A stretch of 53,431 nt of DNA, from positions 1-53,431 of the forward strand of contig JAEYPH010000052.1 of NCBI GenBank assembly GCA_023410875.1. Reading direction: 5' to 3'. The position numbers and the translations under genes are program-made. Source of the DNA: Bacillota bacterium (GTDB lineage Bacteria > Bacillota > Clostridia > Christensenellales > UMGS416). The notes below the pieces were generated by a model. The model was given only the letters and a program-made list of their open reading frames with translations. It did not search any database and was not told the origin of the DNA. Position 1 is the first letter of the stretch, and each line of letters opens with the position of its first letter. Below, one piece after another: positions 16,791 through 26,825 of the stretch.

Positions 16791-19043
16791 GTGCCCTTGC
16801 CAGCATACGTGGAAATCATTGTGGACATCGCCCACGCCGACGTGGACCGGGTGTTCGATTATATTCTGCCGGAGGCCCTGGCCCATGTTGGCCCGGGCTG
16901 GCGTGTGCGTGTGCCCTTTGGCGCCGGCCGGGTGGAGGGCTTCGTGATGGCCGCCAAGGACACGACCCAGGTGCCCAGAGGCCGGCTAAAGGCCGTGGAG
17001 GCGGCGCTGGATGATTACCCGGCGCTGCTGCCCGAGATGGTGGAGCTGGCGCTGTGGATGCGGGAGACGTACCATTGCCGCCTGATCGACGGCCTGCGGG
17101 TGATGTTGCCGGCCGAGATGCGCGGCGGCCGCGTGGCCGACAAGCACGAGCGCATGGCGGAGCTTGCGGTGACGCCGGAGGAGGCCGGCCGCGCCATGGC
17201 CGCCATGAAGCGCGCGCCTAAGCAGCAAGAGGCGCTCAGCTATCTGCTGATCGTGGGCGGCACGGCCAGCGTGCCGGAGATCACTGCCCAGAGCGGCGCG
17301 CCGGCCACGGCGCTGGAGGCGCTGGCCAAGAAGGGCCTGATCACGCTGCAGGAGCGCCGCGTGTGGCGCAAGCCCGCCGAGGCGGCGGGCTTTGCCGACG
17401 CCGAGAAACAACCCACCGCCGAGCAGCGCCAGGTGCTGCAGGCGCTGGGCGGCGCGCTGGACAGCTGCCAGCACGCCGCCTTTCTGCTGCACGGTGTCAC
17501 CGGCTGCGGCAAAACCGAGGTCTACATGCAGGCCGCCGCCCGGGCGCTGGGCCAGGGGCGCACGGTGCTCATACTGGTGCCGGAGATCGCGCTGACACCC
17601 CAGATGACGGCGCGGTTCGCGGCGAGGTTCGGCTCCTTGAGCGCCGTGCTGCACAGCCGGCTTTCCGCCGGCGAGCGCTATGACGAGTGGCAGCGCATCC
17701 GCGGCGGCCAGGCCCGCGTCGTCATCGGCGCGCGCTCGGCGGTGTTCGCGCCGCTGCTGGATATTGGCCTGATTGTCGTGGATGAGGAACACGAGACGTC
17801 CTTCCGTTCGGAGCACCCGCCCCGCTACCACGCGCTGGAGGTGGCCCGCCGCCGGGCCGAGCACGCCGGGGCCGTGTACGTGGGCGGCAGCGCCACGCCG
17901 TCCATTGTGAGCTATTACGAGGCTCAGCGGGGCGGGCTCACGCTGCTGCAGATGAGCCGGCGCATCGGCTCGGCGCGTATGCCGGAGGTGGAGCTTGTGG
18001 ACCTGCGCCGGGAGATGGCCAGCGGCAACCGCGGCGTGATGTCCGGCCGCCTGGTGGCCGAGATGGAGCGCTGCATCGCCCGGGGCGAGCAGGCCATGCT
18101 GCTCTTAAACCGCCGCGGCCACAGCAAGTTCGTCAGCTGCCGCGCCTGCGGCTATGTGGCCACGTGCGCGCTGTGCGATGTCAGCATCACCTATCACAGC
18201 GCCGGCGAGCGCATGAAGTGCCACTATTGCGGCGCCGAGCAGGACATCCCCCACGCGTGCCCAAAATGCGGCAGCGCCTACATCCGCTTCTTTGGCGACG
18301 GCACCCAGAAGCTGGAAGAGGAGATGGCGGCGCGATTCCCCGGCGTGCCCACGCTGCGCATGGACGCCGACACGACCCGCCGCAAGGACGGCCATTTGCT
18401 GCTGCTGGAGAAGTTCCGCCGCGGCGAGGCGCGGGTGCTGATCGGCACGCAGATGATCGCCAAGGGGCTGGACTTCCCCGACGTGACGCTGGTGGGTGTG
18501 CTGGCCGCCGACGCGCAGCTGTACATCCCCGACTACCGCAGCGCCGAGCGCGCCTACCAGCTGATGGCCCAGGTGGCCGGCCGCGCCGGCCGGGCCAGCC
18601 GGCCGGGGCGCGTGCTGATACAGACCTATTCGCTGGACCACTACGCCGTGCTGGCCGCTGCCCGGCACGACTACGCCGCCTTCTACGAGCAGGAGCTGTG
18701 CCTGCGGGAGGCCAGCCAGTTCCCGCCGTTCACGCGGCTCATGCGCGCCGTGTTCACCAACGAGGACGAGGCCGCCGCGGATTTTGACAGCCAGCGGGCC
18801 CGCGAAGCCATGGAGCTGCTGCTGGAGCTGCACCCGCAATACCGCGACCAGGTGCTGCTGCTGGAGCGCACGCCGGCGCCGCTGGCCCGGCTCAATGGGC
18901 GATACCGCCGCCAGCTGGTGCTCAAGGTGTGGCCGGAACCCTATGGCCGCGCCATGGAGGACGCCCTGGCCGACGTCGTATCCAAGCCGCAGCCCGGCGG
19001 CTCCGTGGCCGTGCTGGAGGTGGACCCGGTGTCTATGATGTAG
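16791..19043 (+). CDS. priA: Primosomal replication helicase PriA
   Basis: 750 residues; the GTG at 16791 is taken as start, though TTG at 16797 is equally possible since neither has a clear ribosome site. The N-terminal DNA-binding domain (VEIIVDIAHADVDRVFDY) leads to a helicase core with Walker A GVTGCGKTEVY, Walker B DEEHE, and GGSATPSI. A zinc-binding insert has eight Cys in CRACGYVATCALCD and CHYCGAEQDIPHACPKCG. It continues with GTQMIAKGLDFPDV and QVAGRAGR. PriA reloads the replisome at stalled forks. A TATAAT at 16760-16765 is a likely -10. All motifs are intact. Confidence 0.96.
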   Translation: MPLPAYVEIIVDIAHADVDRVFDYILPEALAHVGPGWRVRVPFGAGRVEGFVMAAKDTTQVPRGRLKAVEAALDDYPALLPEMVELALWMRETYHCRLIDGLRVMLPAEMRGGRVADKHERMAELAVTPEEAGRAMAAMKRAPKQQEALSYLLIVGGTASVPEITAQSGAPATALEALAKKGLITLQERRVWRKPAEAAGFADAEKQPTAEQRQVLQALGGALDSCQHAAFLLHGVTGCGKTEVYMQAAARALGQGRTVLILVPEIALTPQMTARFAARFGSLSAVLHSRLSAGERYDEWQRIRGGQARVVIGARSAVFAPLLDIGLIVVDEEHETSFRSEHPPRYHALEVARRRAEHAGAVYVGGSATPSIVSYYEAQRGGLTLLQMSRRIGSARMPEVELVDLRREMASGNRGVMSGRLVAEMERCIARGEQAMLLLNRRGHSKFVSCRACGYVATCALCDVSITYHSAGERMKCHYCGAEQDIPHACPKCGSAYIRFFGDGTQKLEEEMAARFPGVPTLRMDADTTRRKDGHLLLLEKFRRGEARVLIGTQMIAKGLDFPDVTLVGVLAADAQLYIPDYRSAERAYQLMAQVAGRAGRASRPGRVLIQTYSLDHYAVLAAARHDYAAFYEQELCLREASQFPPFTRLMRAVFTNEDEAAADFDSQRAREAMELLLELHPQYRDQVLLLERTPAPLARLNGRYRRQLVLKVWPEPYGRAMEDALADVVSKPQPGGSVAVLEVDPVSMM

Positions 19044-19139
19044 ACGCATCAGGGCAGACCTGCTGGACTATGCTATTCAACGTACCCTGCATTTGAGCGC
19101 GGACGAACCCACGCACTTGTACCGCGAAGGGAGAAGCTA

Positions 19140-20230
19140 TTGAACGATCTAAAGACATCCGCGACATTGGCTGCCCGCCCAGGATGCATGGGCGAGCAGC
19201 AGCCGAAGGATGCGACCAGCCCCGCGGGCTGGCCGGCGGAGTGGGAAACACACGAGCGCACGCTGATCAGCTGGCCGGTGGCCGAGGCGCTGGTGTTCCC
19301 GGACAATCTGGACGAGGTGTGCGCAGGCTATGCCGCCGTGGTGAGCGCTGTTTCCGCCTTTGAGCCGGTGACGCTGCTGGTCAATGAGGATGACCTGCCC
19401 CGGGCTGCGGCTCTGTGCGGCGGCGACGCCGAATATCTGGTGATCCCCCACGACGACGCGTGGCTGCGGGACAACGGCCCGACCTTCGTACGTATGGCCG
19501 ACGGCGCGCTGCAGGGCGTGGCGTGGCGCTTCAACGCCTGGGGCGGCAAATACCCCCACGGACGGGACGAGCGGGTGGCGGCGGCGGTGCTGGAACGCTT
19601 GGGCGTGCCCTGCGACGCCGCAGCCATCGTGCTGGAGGGCGGTTCCATCCACAGCGACGGCCAGGGCACGATACTGACCACGGAGCAATGCCTGCTGCAC
19701 CCCAGCCGCAACCCCGGTCTGGACAGGGCGGATATCGAGGCCGCACTGCGCCGGCATCTGGGAGCCAAGGCCTTCGTCTGGCTGCCCGAGGGGCTGGACG
19801 GCGACCACACCGACGGCCATGTGGACAACGTGGCGTGCTTCGCCGCGCCCGGCGTGGTGTTGCTGCAGGTGTGTGACGATGTGACTGACCCCAATCACAT
19901 TGTTGCGGCGCGCAACCGGGAGGCGCTGGCCCACGCCCGGGACACCGCCGGGCGGTCGCTCAAGGTCATCGAAATCGCCCAACCGCCCATGCGGCACTAT
20001 GACGGCATGCGCTTGACGCTGAGCTATCTGAACTTCTATCTGGTCAACGGCGGCGTCATCGCGCCGGTGTTCGGCGGCGACGCCCGCAGCACCGACGAAG
20101 CCGCCCTGGCCGCGCTGGCCGAGGCCTTCCCCGGCCGGCGGGTCGTGCCGGTGGACGGCATGGCGCTGGTCAAGGAGGGCGGCAACGTGCACTGCATCAC
20201 GCAGCAAATGCTCATAAGGGAGGTCGAACC

Positions 20231-20234
<4 letters not shown>
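19140..20234 (+). CDS. aguA: Agmatine deiminase
   Basis: 364 residues from the TTG at 19140, behind GGGAGAAG; a weaker ATG lies at about 19187. It hydrolyses agmatine to N-carbamoylputrescine and ammonia. Family motifs: AGWPAEWETHERTLISWP, HDDAWLRDNGPTF, EGGSIHSDGQGT, GDHTDGHVDN and the active-site Cys in KEGGNVHCITQQ. The first 30 residues are not conserved in the family. Its stop overlaps the next start by four bases, so it is translated together with the amidase. No arginine decarboxylase lies nearby, so agmatine must come from elsewhere in the genome or from outside. Confidence 0.95.
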
Positions 20235-21121
<887 letters not shown>

Positions 21122-21149
21122 TCATATACATGCACAACGTATAAAAGTT

Positions 21150-21380
21150 GTTGGTGCCGAAGGTTTCCAAAGGGCGATCGGAGACCTTTGGCCCTAGCGC
21201 AGGATGCGCCGTAGCCCAGCACCACCCGGAAGCGGCTCTGCCGCTTTAGCCGGCTGGATGCCGGCGAGGTGGTGCGCAGGTCGCGCCAACAAGCGCTGCC
21301 CCGGCTTGCGACAACGTTGGCTTTAGCCGATGTGAGAGCAAGCCGATAGTTGCGCAAGGCGCAACGTAGGGCGCGAAATT
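21150..21380 (-). repeat. REP-like palindrome, copy 2, with long insert
   Basis: On the minus strand the CCAAAGG(T)C...GCCCTTTGG hairpin and CCTTCGGCACC tail lie at 21150-21190. The GCGCCTT-type hairpin sits at the far end near 21370, separated by a GC-rich insert with several small hairpins. Copy 3 carries a related insert. No gene between 21122 and 21412. Confidence 0.6.
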
Positions 21381-21412
21381 CATCCCTTCCTATTGAAGGA
21401 AGTATGCAATTT

Positions 21413-22465
21413 ATGAACGCAAACCGCAAATCCATTGTATACGCCGTGTTAGCGGCTCTGCTCTACGGCATGAGCACGCCGCTGCTCAAGCCGCTGACCG
21501 GCGCTGTGGACGCGGCCATGCTCTCCGGGCTGCTCTATTTGGGCGCTGGCCTGGGCATGGCGGCCATGGGCGCGGGCCAGCGGGCGCTGGGCCGACCCCG
21601 GGCCGAGGCGCGGCTCAGCCGGGCGGACCTGCCCGCCGCGGCCGCCATGGTCGTGCTGGACATCGCCGCGCCGGTGGCGCTGATGGCCGGGCTGGCCCGC
21701 GGCAGCGCCGCTGAGGCGGCGTTGCTGGGCAACTTCGAGATCGTCTCCACATCGCTGGTGGCGGCGCTGCTGTTTCGTGAGGCCGTGGGCCTGCGGCAGT
21801 GGGCGGTCATCGCTTTGGTGTGTGTGGCCAGCGCGATGCTGAGCACCGGAAGCTTTGCCGGCATGTCTTTTTCCGCTGGGTCTTTGCTGGTGCTGCTGGC
21901 GGCGGCGTTGTGGGGTTTGGAGAACAACTGCACGCGGCTGCTGTCGCTCAAGGACCCGGCGCAGGTCGTCGTGATCAAGGGCATCGGTTCCGGCCTTGGG
22001 GCGCTGGCATTGGCGCTGGCGCTGGGGCAGCATTTCCCGCCATTGCACCTGGCGGCATTGGCCATGCTTCTGGGCTTCGTGTGCTATGGCCTGAGCATCT
22101 TCTTCTATGTGCGGGCCCAGCGGGACCTGGGGGCGTCCCGCGCCAGCGCGTATTATGCGTTGGCGCCGTTCCTGGGCGTGGCGGCGGCGCTGGCGCTGCT
22201 GCGGGAGCCGGTCACAGCGTGGTTCTGGCTAGCGGCGGTGCTGATGGCCGGGGCCACGGCGCTGGCCGTCACCGAGCGCCACGGCCATGCCCACGTCCAC
22301 GCGCCCGTCACCCATGAGCATGCCCACAGCCACGATGACGCCCATCACGGCCATGCCCACGGCGAGCCCGCCCCGCCGCAACACAGCCATGCCCACTGCC
22401 ACGAAGCCCTGGCCCATGACCATGAGCATCTCCCGGACGCCCATCATCATCACAATCACAAATAA
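21413..22465 (+). CDS. EamA/DMT-family transporter with histidine-rich tail
   Basis: 350 residues. Ten hydrophobic segments arranged as two EamA halves (YAVLAALLYGMSTPLLKPL; AAALWGLENNCTRLL) define a drug/metabolite transporter. The C-terminal part after about residue 287 is a soluble tail of ~62 residues with 24 histidines, many as H-x-H (HGHAHVH, HEHAHSH) and a final HHHH. Such tails bind Zn, Ni or Co in cation exporters and chaperones but are unusual in EamA proteins. Start chosen at ATG 21413 (MNANRK), with AAGGA 12 bases upstream; ATG 21404 is an alternative. Metal transport or metal sensing is inference. Confidence 0.82.
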   Translation: MNANRKSIVYAVLAALLYGMSTPLLKPLTGAVDAAMLSGLLYLGAGLGMAAMGAGQRALGRPRAEARLSRADLPAAAAMVVLDIAAPVALMAGLARGSAAEAALLGNFEIVSTSLVAALLFREAVGLRQWAVIALVCVASAMLSTGSFAGMSFSAGSLLVLLAAALWGLENNCTRLLSLKDPAQVVVIKGIGSGLGALALALALGQHFPPLHLAALAMLLGFVCYGLSIFFYVRAQRDLGASRASAYYALAPFLGVAAALALLREPVTAWFWLAAVLMAGATALAVTERHGHAHVHAPVTHEHAHSHDDAHHGHAHGEPAPPQHSHAHCHEALAHDHEHLPDAHHHHNHK

Positions 22466-22519
22466 GTGCGACGCAACAGCAAAGCCCAGCGTTTGTGGCC
22501 GCCGGGCATTGTCATTAAG

Positions 22520-22935
22520 CCGGTTTATGAAGAATAGCAGGGAACCGCCCAACGGTTCATCCCTGTCAGGAAATGCGCTTGCGCATTTTCCGGTCGCCCG
22601 CAGGCGAGACGGCGGGCGGAAACTGTAAACAAGCCAGGCGCAAACACAAAACACCCACCCACAGGCGAAAACGTTTCTTATGAACAGGATATGCGATGAA
22701 TAGTAGAGATATCGCCCCATCGCAGTGCAAGCACTGCTCAGCTTTACTCTCATGTCGTCTAGAGCCGACATTGCGCAAAGCTGGGGGTAACACCCGGCGA
22801 CATGCCGCAAGGCAATTCGCTTGCGAATTGCCGGTCGGTCCGCGGACCGATGCTGCGGCGGGCGATACGCGGTAGCTGTGACAAGTCGTCTGAATCGCCG
22901 ACGACGCAACAGCGTTGGCGGCGAAAGGCGCTTTA
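22520..22935 (+). repeat. X-Y two-hairpin element, copy C (longest form)
   Basis: Fills the gap between the transporter and the convergent glycosyltransferase. It has GGCGGGCGGAAAC and GAGATATCGCCCCATCGC blocks, an expanded X hairpin (outer arms ATCGCCC at 22711 and GGGCGAT ending 22866) holding several inserted hairpins, a 28-base spacer with ACAAGTCGTCTGAATCGCC, and Y at 22895-22924 where the inner stem has become CGACGC/GCGTTG. No coding potential seen. Confidence 0.6.
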
Positions 22936-22939
22936 GCGC

Positions 22940-23713
22940 CTAAAACAGCCTTTTCCGTATCGCGTGAAACAAATAGCCCGCCTGACACCAGATGCTCTGG
23001 AACAGGCCAAGCTTCTGCTCCCTGCGCAAGCAGTGGTAGTATCGTTTGGCGTTTTTAAGTTTGTTGCCGGAGATCGAAAACTTGGTTACCCTGTATACGG
23101 CCAGGCTCTCATTGAGCCCATAGGCGGTAAAGCCCATCTTCAGATACTTCATCCACGTCAGCACATCCTCGAGATGTCCTTTTACGATGGTGATATCCCC
23201 CATCAACTGGCGGTCCAGTATGACCGTCAGGTTTCCAATGATCGTGTTCTTCAGATATTGGCTGTAGGTGATGCTCTGGGGAACGTGAAAAACCTTCGTG
23301 TTTCCTTTCACAAGAAAGCTGTGGATTTCATACGCGGTAAAGGTAAAGGCATAGTTGTGCTCCAGCATAAAGGGAATCTGCTTTTCCAGTTTGTTCGGCT
23401 TCCACGCGTCGTCCGCGTCCAGAAAAGCGATGAACCTGCCGCTGGCCGCGCGGATCGCCCGGTTTCTTGCTGTAGCGGCGCCTGTATTTTTGCTTTGCTT
23501 TATTACCTTGATCCGTGAATCTTTGGCCGCGTTGGCCTGGGCGATTTCCGCTGTGCGATCCGTGGATTTGTCATCGACAATGATCATTTCCCAGTTCTGG
23601 TAGGTCTGCTTCAAAACACTGTCTATACAGTTTTGTATATATTTCTGACAGTTATATGCTGGAGTTATAACTGAGACCAGGAAGTTCGTGTCCATATCCA
23701 AGCGTACCGCCAT
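22940..23713 (-). CDS. Family 2 glycosyltransferase
   Basis: 257 residues from ATG 23713 (MAVRLDMDTNF); the ATG at 23695 is an alternative. The GT-A core is clear: VSVITPAYNCQKYIQNCIDS, MIIVDDKSTDRTAEIA, NTGAATARNRAI and the metal-binding FLDADDAWKPNKLEKQ. The C-terminal region (HLEDVLTWMKYL, YRVTKFSISG) is typical of enzymes adding sugars to cell-surface polysaccharides. It uses nucleotide sugars at the membrane. It diverges from an O-antigen ligase-like gene, suggesting a small surface glycan locus. Codon use is less GC-rich than its neighbours. Confidence 0.88.
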   Translation of the reverse strand: MAVRLDMDTNFLVSVITPAYNCQKYIQNCIDSVLKQTYQNWEMIIVDDKSTDRTAEIAQANAAKDSRIKVIKQSKNTGAATARNRAIRAASGRFIAFLDADDAWKPNKLEKQIPFMLEHNYAFTFTAYEIHSFLVKGNTKVFHVPQSITYSQYLKNTIIGNLTVILDRQLMGDITIVKGHLEDVLTWMKYLKMGFTAYGLNESLAVYRVTKFSISGNKLKNAKRYYHCLRREQKLGLFQSIWCQAGYLFHAIRKRLF

Positions 23714-23997
23714 CAAACAATCTCTCTCATACTTTGTCGATATACCATATCCGAACAGATTGCGAATGAGAAATAATAACCACACCCACAAGTCTTTACA
23801 TAAGTGCACTCTGCTATAAGCCAATCCCGAAAAAGCGTAACACACATATGAGCCGATTTCAATAAAAACTCGACAAAAGGCCGCACAGTTTGCGGTTCCG
23901 GCTCCTTGGTCACCCGGCAGCCTTTCCAAAAGCCCGCTATGTATGGTAACATGGATTTCGCGGCATTGATCGCGAGAGAAAAGAAGGATAGAGCTTT

Positions 23998-25674
23998 ATG
24001 GAGAAGCTTCAGGTCTATTTGCGCGGATACGAAGAGCATCTGCTGGATTGGTTTTTGGTGGCCATCATCGCCCTGCAGCCGATATTCGACACGGTGACCT
24101 ACTTCATCATGCGGGCGAACCTGCCCAATCAGATATCGATCATACGTATGGTCCTGCTGTTGCTCTTCGGGCTGTTCGTTTTTCTGGAGGGCAAGGCGGA
24201 ACGCAAAGTTCGCGTCGCATCGGCCATACTCACGGCGGCCATCATGCTGTTCGTTGCGGCAAGATATCTCTTTGCGCAGGCGCTGCTGCCGGGCACCGGC
24301 GTCACCGAGGTTATGAACGCCCTGCGGGTGTATACGTGTCCGCTGCTGGCCGTATGGTTCCTGTGCTACCTGAAGGGAAGACCGGTTGAACGAATTCGTT
24401 ATGCAAATCTCGGGATATTCATCGCGACGGCGGTCTTTCTGATTCTGTCCTTTTTGTCTTTTGCGACTTCAAGCTATCACCATACGTACGAGAACTCCTA
24501 TACGAACGGAATCACGCTGGGGTTCAGCGGCTGGGCCTACAGCGCCAACGCCCAGAGCATCACGGAGATCGCCCTGTTTACATTGGTGTTGGCCAGTGTC
24601 ATACGTCTAAAGCCGCGGGTGTACATTCCTCTGTTTGTAGCGTTCTGGGTCCTGTTCTACTTCAGCGGCACCAGAGCCGCCTACTATTCTCTGATGCTGA
24701 TCCCGATCGCGATATTCGTCATCTATCTGATTCAGCTTGCACTGCGCACGGAGCGTTTCCCGAAGTTTGTGATGCTGGCAATGGGCGTTTTCCTTGTGTT
24801 GGCCATTGCGCTGCAACCATATTCGTTTTTGAACATCGTGAACAGCAATCGGGAGAACGAGCGCGCATTGCGCGAGGACTATTTCAACCGGCAGAGCGCT
24901 TCAACCACGCCGAAGAAAACGGCGAAGCCCACCTCGGGGAATACGGGCAAAAAGACCGCCTCTGCCTCGGCGTCTCCTTCCCCCAAAGCCACGGCCAAGC
25001 CGTCTGCGCAGCCTACCGCCAAGCCGTCCCCCAAACCATCAGCCACAAAGAAGCCGACGTACGTGCCCGCCGCCGGCGCCCCGATGTGGGACAAGAGCTT
25101 TACGAGCAACGTGGACCTGGTCAAATTCAAGGCGGAGGTGCGGGAACGCATCTATGGGCTGCGCACCGGCGGGCGCCTGCCCCAGGAGGTATTTGACCGG
25201 GCTGTTTACCGGTATGCCCAGCAAAGGGTCAAGATGTCCGCTGCTCAAATCGTGAACGAAAGGTACAATCAGGCAACCTATGTGATGGCTTTCATTCAGG
25301 AAGCGCCGGCAGGCCAACTGCTTTTCGGATACGGCCGCACCTGGTTTGACGAGGCGATCATATCGGTGGAGAATGACTATGTAGCGATCCTGGGCTATTA
25401 TGGCATCGTCGGCTGCATCCTTTTCATCGCCCCGTTCCTGTACATGCTATGGGCGATGCTGCAAAAAATCCGCATCAAAGATTTGTGCGGATGGATCACC
25501 TCGGATGACGTTGTGTACGGCGTGGCGTTCTGCATCCTGTTGGGCCTGGCCTACTTCGCCGGCAGAGTGTTTCAGCAGGCAAGCGTTTCCATCTATTTCT
25601 CCTTTGCGGCGGCGCTGGCTGTCGTGAGCGTTCAAAACGTTCGGCAACCGGAGTTGCCACCAGAAAGAGGATAG
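23998..25674 (+). CDS. O-antigen ligase/polymerase-like membrane protein
   Basis: 558 residues starting at ATG 23998, behind GAAGGA. About ten to twelve membrane segments surround one large outside loop. The region LFYFSGTRAAYYSL resembles the Wzy/WaaL family signature (family O-antigen ligase, PF04932-like). Residues about 301-360 inside the loop are low-complexity Lys/Pro/Ser/Ala/Thr (repeats such as KPSAQPTAKPSPKP), followed by a soluble segment and the motif LLFGYGRTWFDEAIISVENDY, which fits the periplasmic-loop part of these enzymes. Likely role is polymerising or ligating a surface polysaccharide, together with the divergent glycosyltransferase. Confidence 0.72.
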   Translation: MEKLQVYLRGYEEHLLDWFLVAIIALQPIFDTVTYFIMRANLPNQISIIRMVLLLLFGLFVFLEGKAERKVRVASAILTAAIMLFVAARYLFAQALLPGTGVTEVMNALRVYTCPLLAVWFLCYLKGRPVERIRYANLGIFIATAVFLILSFLSFATSSYHHTYENSYTNGITLGFSGWAYSANAQSITEIALFTLVLASVIRLKPRVYIPLFVAFWVLFYFSGTRAAYYSLMLIPIAIFVIYLIQLALRTERFPKFVMLAMGVFLVLAIALQPYSFLNIVNSNRENERALREDYFNRQSASTTPKKTAKPTSGNTGKKTASASASPSPKATAKPSAQPTAKPSPKPSATKKPTYVPAAGAPMWDKSFTSNVDLVKFKAEVRERIYGLRTGGRLPQEVFDRAVYRYAQQRVKMSAAQIVNERYNQATYVMAFIQEAPAGQLLFGYGRTWFDEAIISVENDYVAILGYYGIVGCILFIAPFLYMLWAMLQKIRIKDLCGWITSDDVVYGVAFCILLGLAYFAGRVFQQASVSIYFSFAAALAVVSVQNVRQPELPPERG

Positions 25675-25747
25675 CAGTATTTTAGGCTGATGTTTTGGCA
25701 TGCGCAACGATATATAAGCGTGTCAATCCTCATGTGTGAGACAAAAA

Positions 25748-25897
25748 TTTCGCGCCTGTTGGCGCGACCTGCGCATCGCCTCGCCGACATCCGGTCGGCG
25801 GGTGCGGCAAAGCCGCACAAGGCGATGCTGGGCTACAGCGCATCCTGCGCCAGGGCCAAAGGGCTTTCCGATCGCCCTTTGGAAACCTTCGGCACCA
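25748..25897 (+). repeat. REP-like palindrome, copy 3, with insert
   Basis: TTCGCGCC...GGCGCGA (25749-25767), an ~85-base hairpin-rich insert with CAGCGCATCCTGCGCCAGGG, then CCAAAGGGC...GCCCTTTGG and CCTTCGGCACC. The insert is related to that in copy 2 but reversed. The rest of 25675-25940 holds nothing else recognisable. Confidence 0.65.
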
Positions 25898-25940
25898 ATT
25901 ATTAGTTTTGATTATGTAGATGTGAGTACCACAACAGCCT

Positions 25941-26768
25941 TTATTTGACCAGATTGGATTCGCATCCGTCGTAGTGGCCATCCACCGAGACGGCCAGTGC
26001 GATCAGAAACTTGGCGTCGGCGTTGAGCGCCTCCAGCGATGGGGTCAGGTTCTTCTTGAGCTCCAGCGTCACGGGGCGCTCCGGCGTGCACCCCTCCATG
26101 CCGCGTTCCCGGCGGCTGTCGCAGGTGCGGCTGAGCGCGAAGCCCTGGGGCAGCGCCACTTCCAGCAGGCCCTTGACCTGCTCAACCTCCTTCAAGTGTA
26201 TCCAGTATCGCACCTCGCGGCTTTTGTCGCAGTGGTCGCCATGGCTGGCCAGCTCATCCAGCAGGTCGGCGTTGTTAAGCGTCTGCAGGTGGTATTCGTC
26301 GGGGAACATGCGCTCGAAATACAAGTCCCAATTGGGGTCGTCCACAGCTATGACCTTGGCCGGCGCGCGGCCGGCGCCGGTGCACGCCGCCGAAAGCGCG
26401 CCGCCGATGGCGGTCTTATCCTCTGCGCGGCAGTAGAAGTTCAGGCTCATGTTGGCCGCCGCCGTTGCCAGCACATGGCCGGCGTAAATGGCGCCCAACC
26501 GGCGGCCTTCCTTGACGCAGGCGCTTTCCACGCGGTGCAGGCTGCGCAGTTCTTCCTGATCCACCGGGTCGTCTTGGTTCTCATTGACGCTGGCTTCCAG
26601 CAGCACAGCCACATAGGTGTCATACTCCTGCACCGGCGCGATGTGCGTAAGCGCCATGTCCACATACACGAACATCGGGCGGCCCTCGTAGGTGTCGTCA
26701 TAACCGCGATAATCCGCCTCATGGACGGGCGCTGCGCTTTTATGGAACAAGTTCTTGAAAAAGCTCAT
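25941..26768 (-). CDS. DUF695/RraB-like two-domain protein
   Basis: 275 residues from the ATG at 26766-26768 behind AGAGGA. The N-terminal half (MFVYVDMALTHIAPVQEYDTYVAV... HRVESACVKEGRRLGAIYAGH) resembles DUF695. The C-terminal half (DLYFERMFPDEYHLQ, ADLLDELASHGDHCDKSREVRYWIHLKE, ALPQGFAL) resembles RraB, the family of the RNase E inhibitor B. That domain pair is known in several bacteria with no assigned function. No membrane segments. Possible RNA-metabolism link is inference from RraB only. Confidence 0.65.
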   Translation of the reverse strand: MSFFKNLFHKSAAPVHEADYRGYDDTYEGRPMFVYVDMALTHIAPVQEYDTYVAVLLEASVNENQDDPVDQEELRSLHRVESACVKEGRRLGAIYAGHVLATAAANMSLNFYCRAEDKTAIGGALSAACTGAGRAPAKVIAVDDPNWDLYFERMFPDEYHLQTLNNADLLDELASHGDHCDKSREVRYWIHLKEVEQVKGLLEVALPQGFALSRTCDSRRERGMEGCTPERPVTLELKKNLTPSLEALNADAKFLIALAVSVDGHYDGCESNLVK

Positions 26769-26825
26769 GAATTTTCCTCTGTGTGGGTTCCGTTTTGAGT
26801 ATTTTACACCGATTGGTGTGTGTGT

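Noticed and set aside
22687..22935. Possible small genes in the transporter-glycosyltransferase gap
   Set aside because: The frames lie in X-Y copy C hairpins, have no ribosome sites and match no family.
23713..24039. 108-residue minus-strand frame upstream of the glycosyltransferase
   Set aside because: No ribosome site, no recognisable domain, and overlaps the divergent promoter region.
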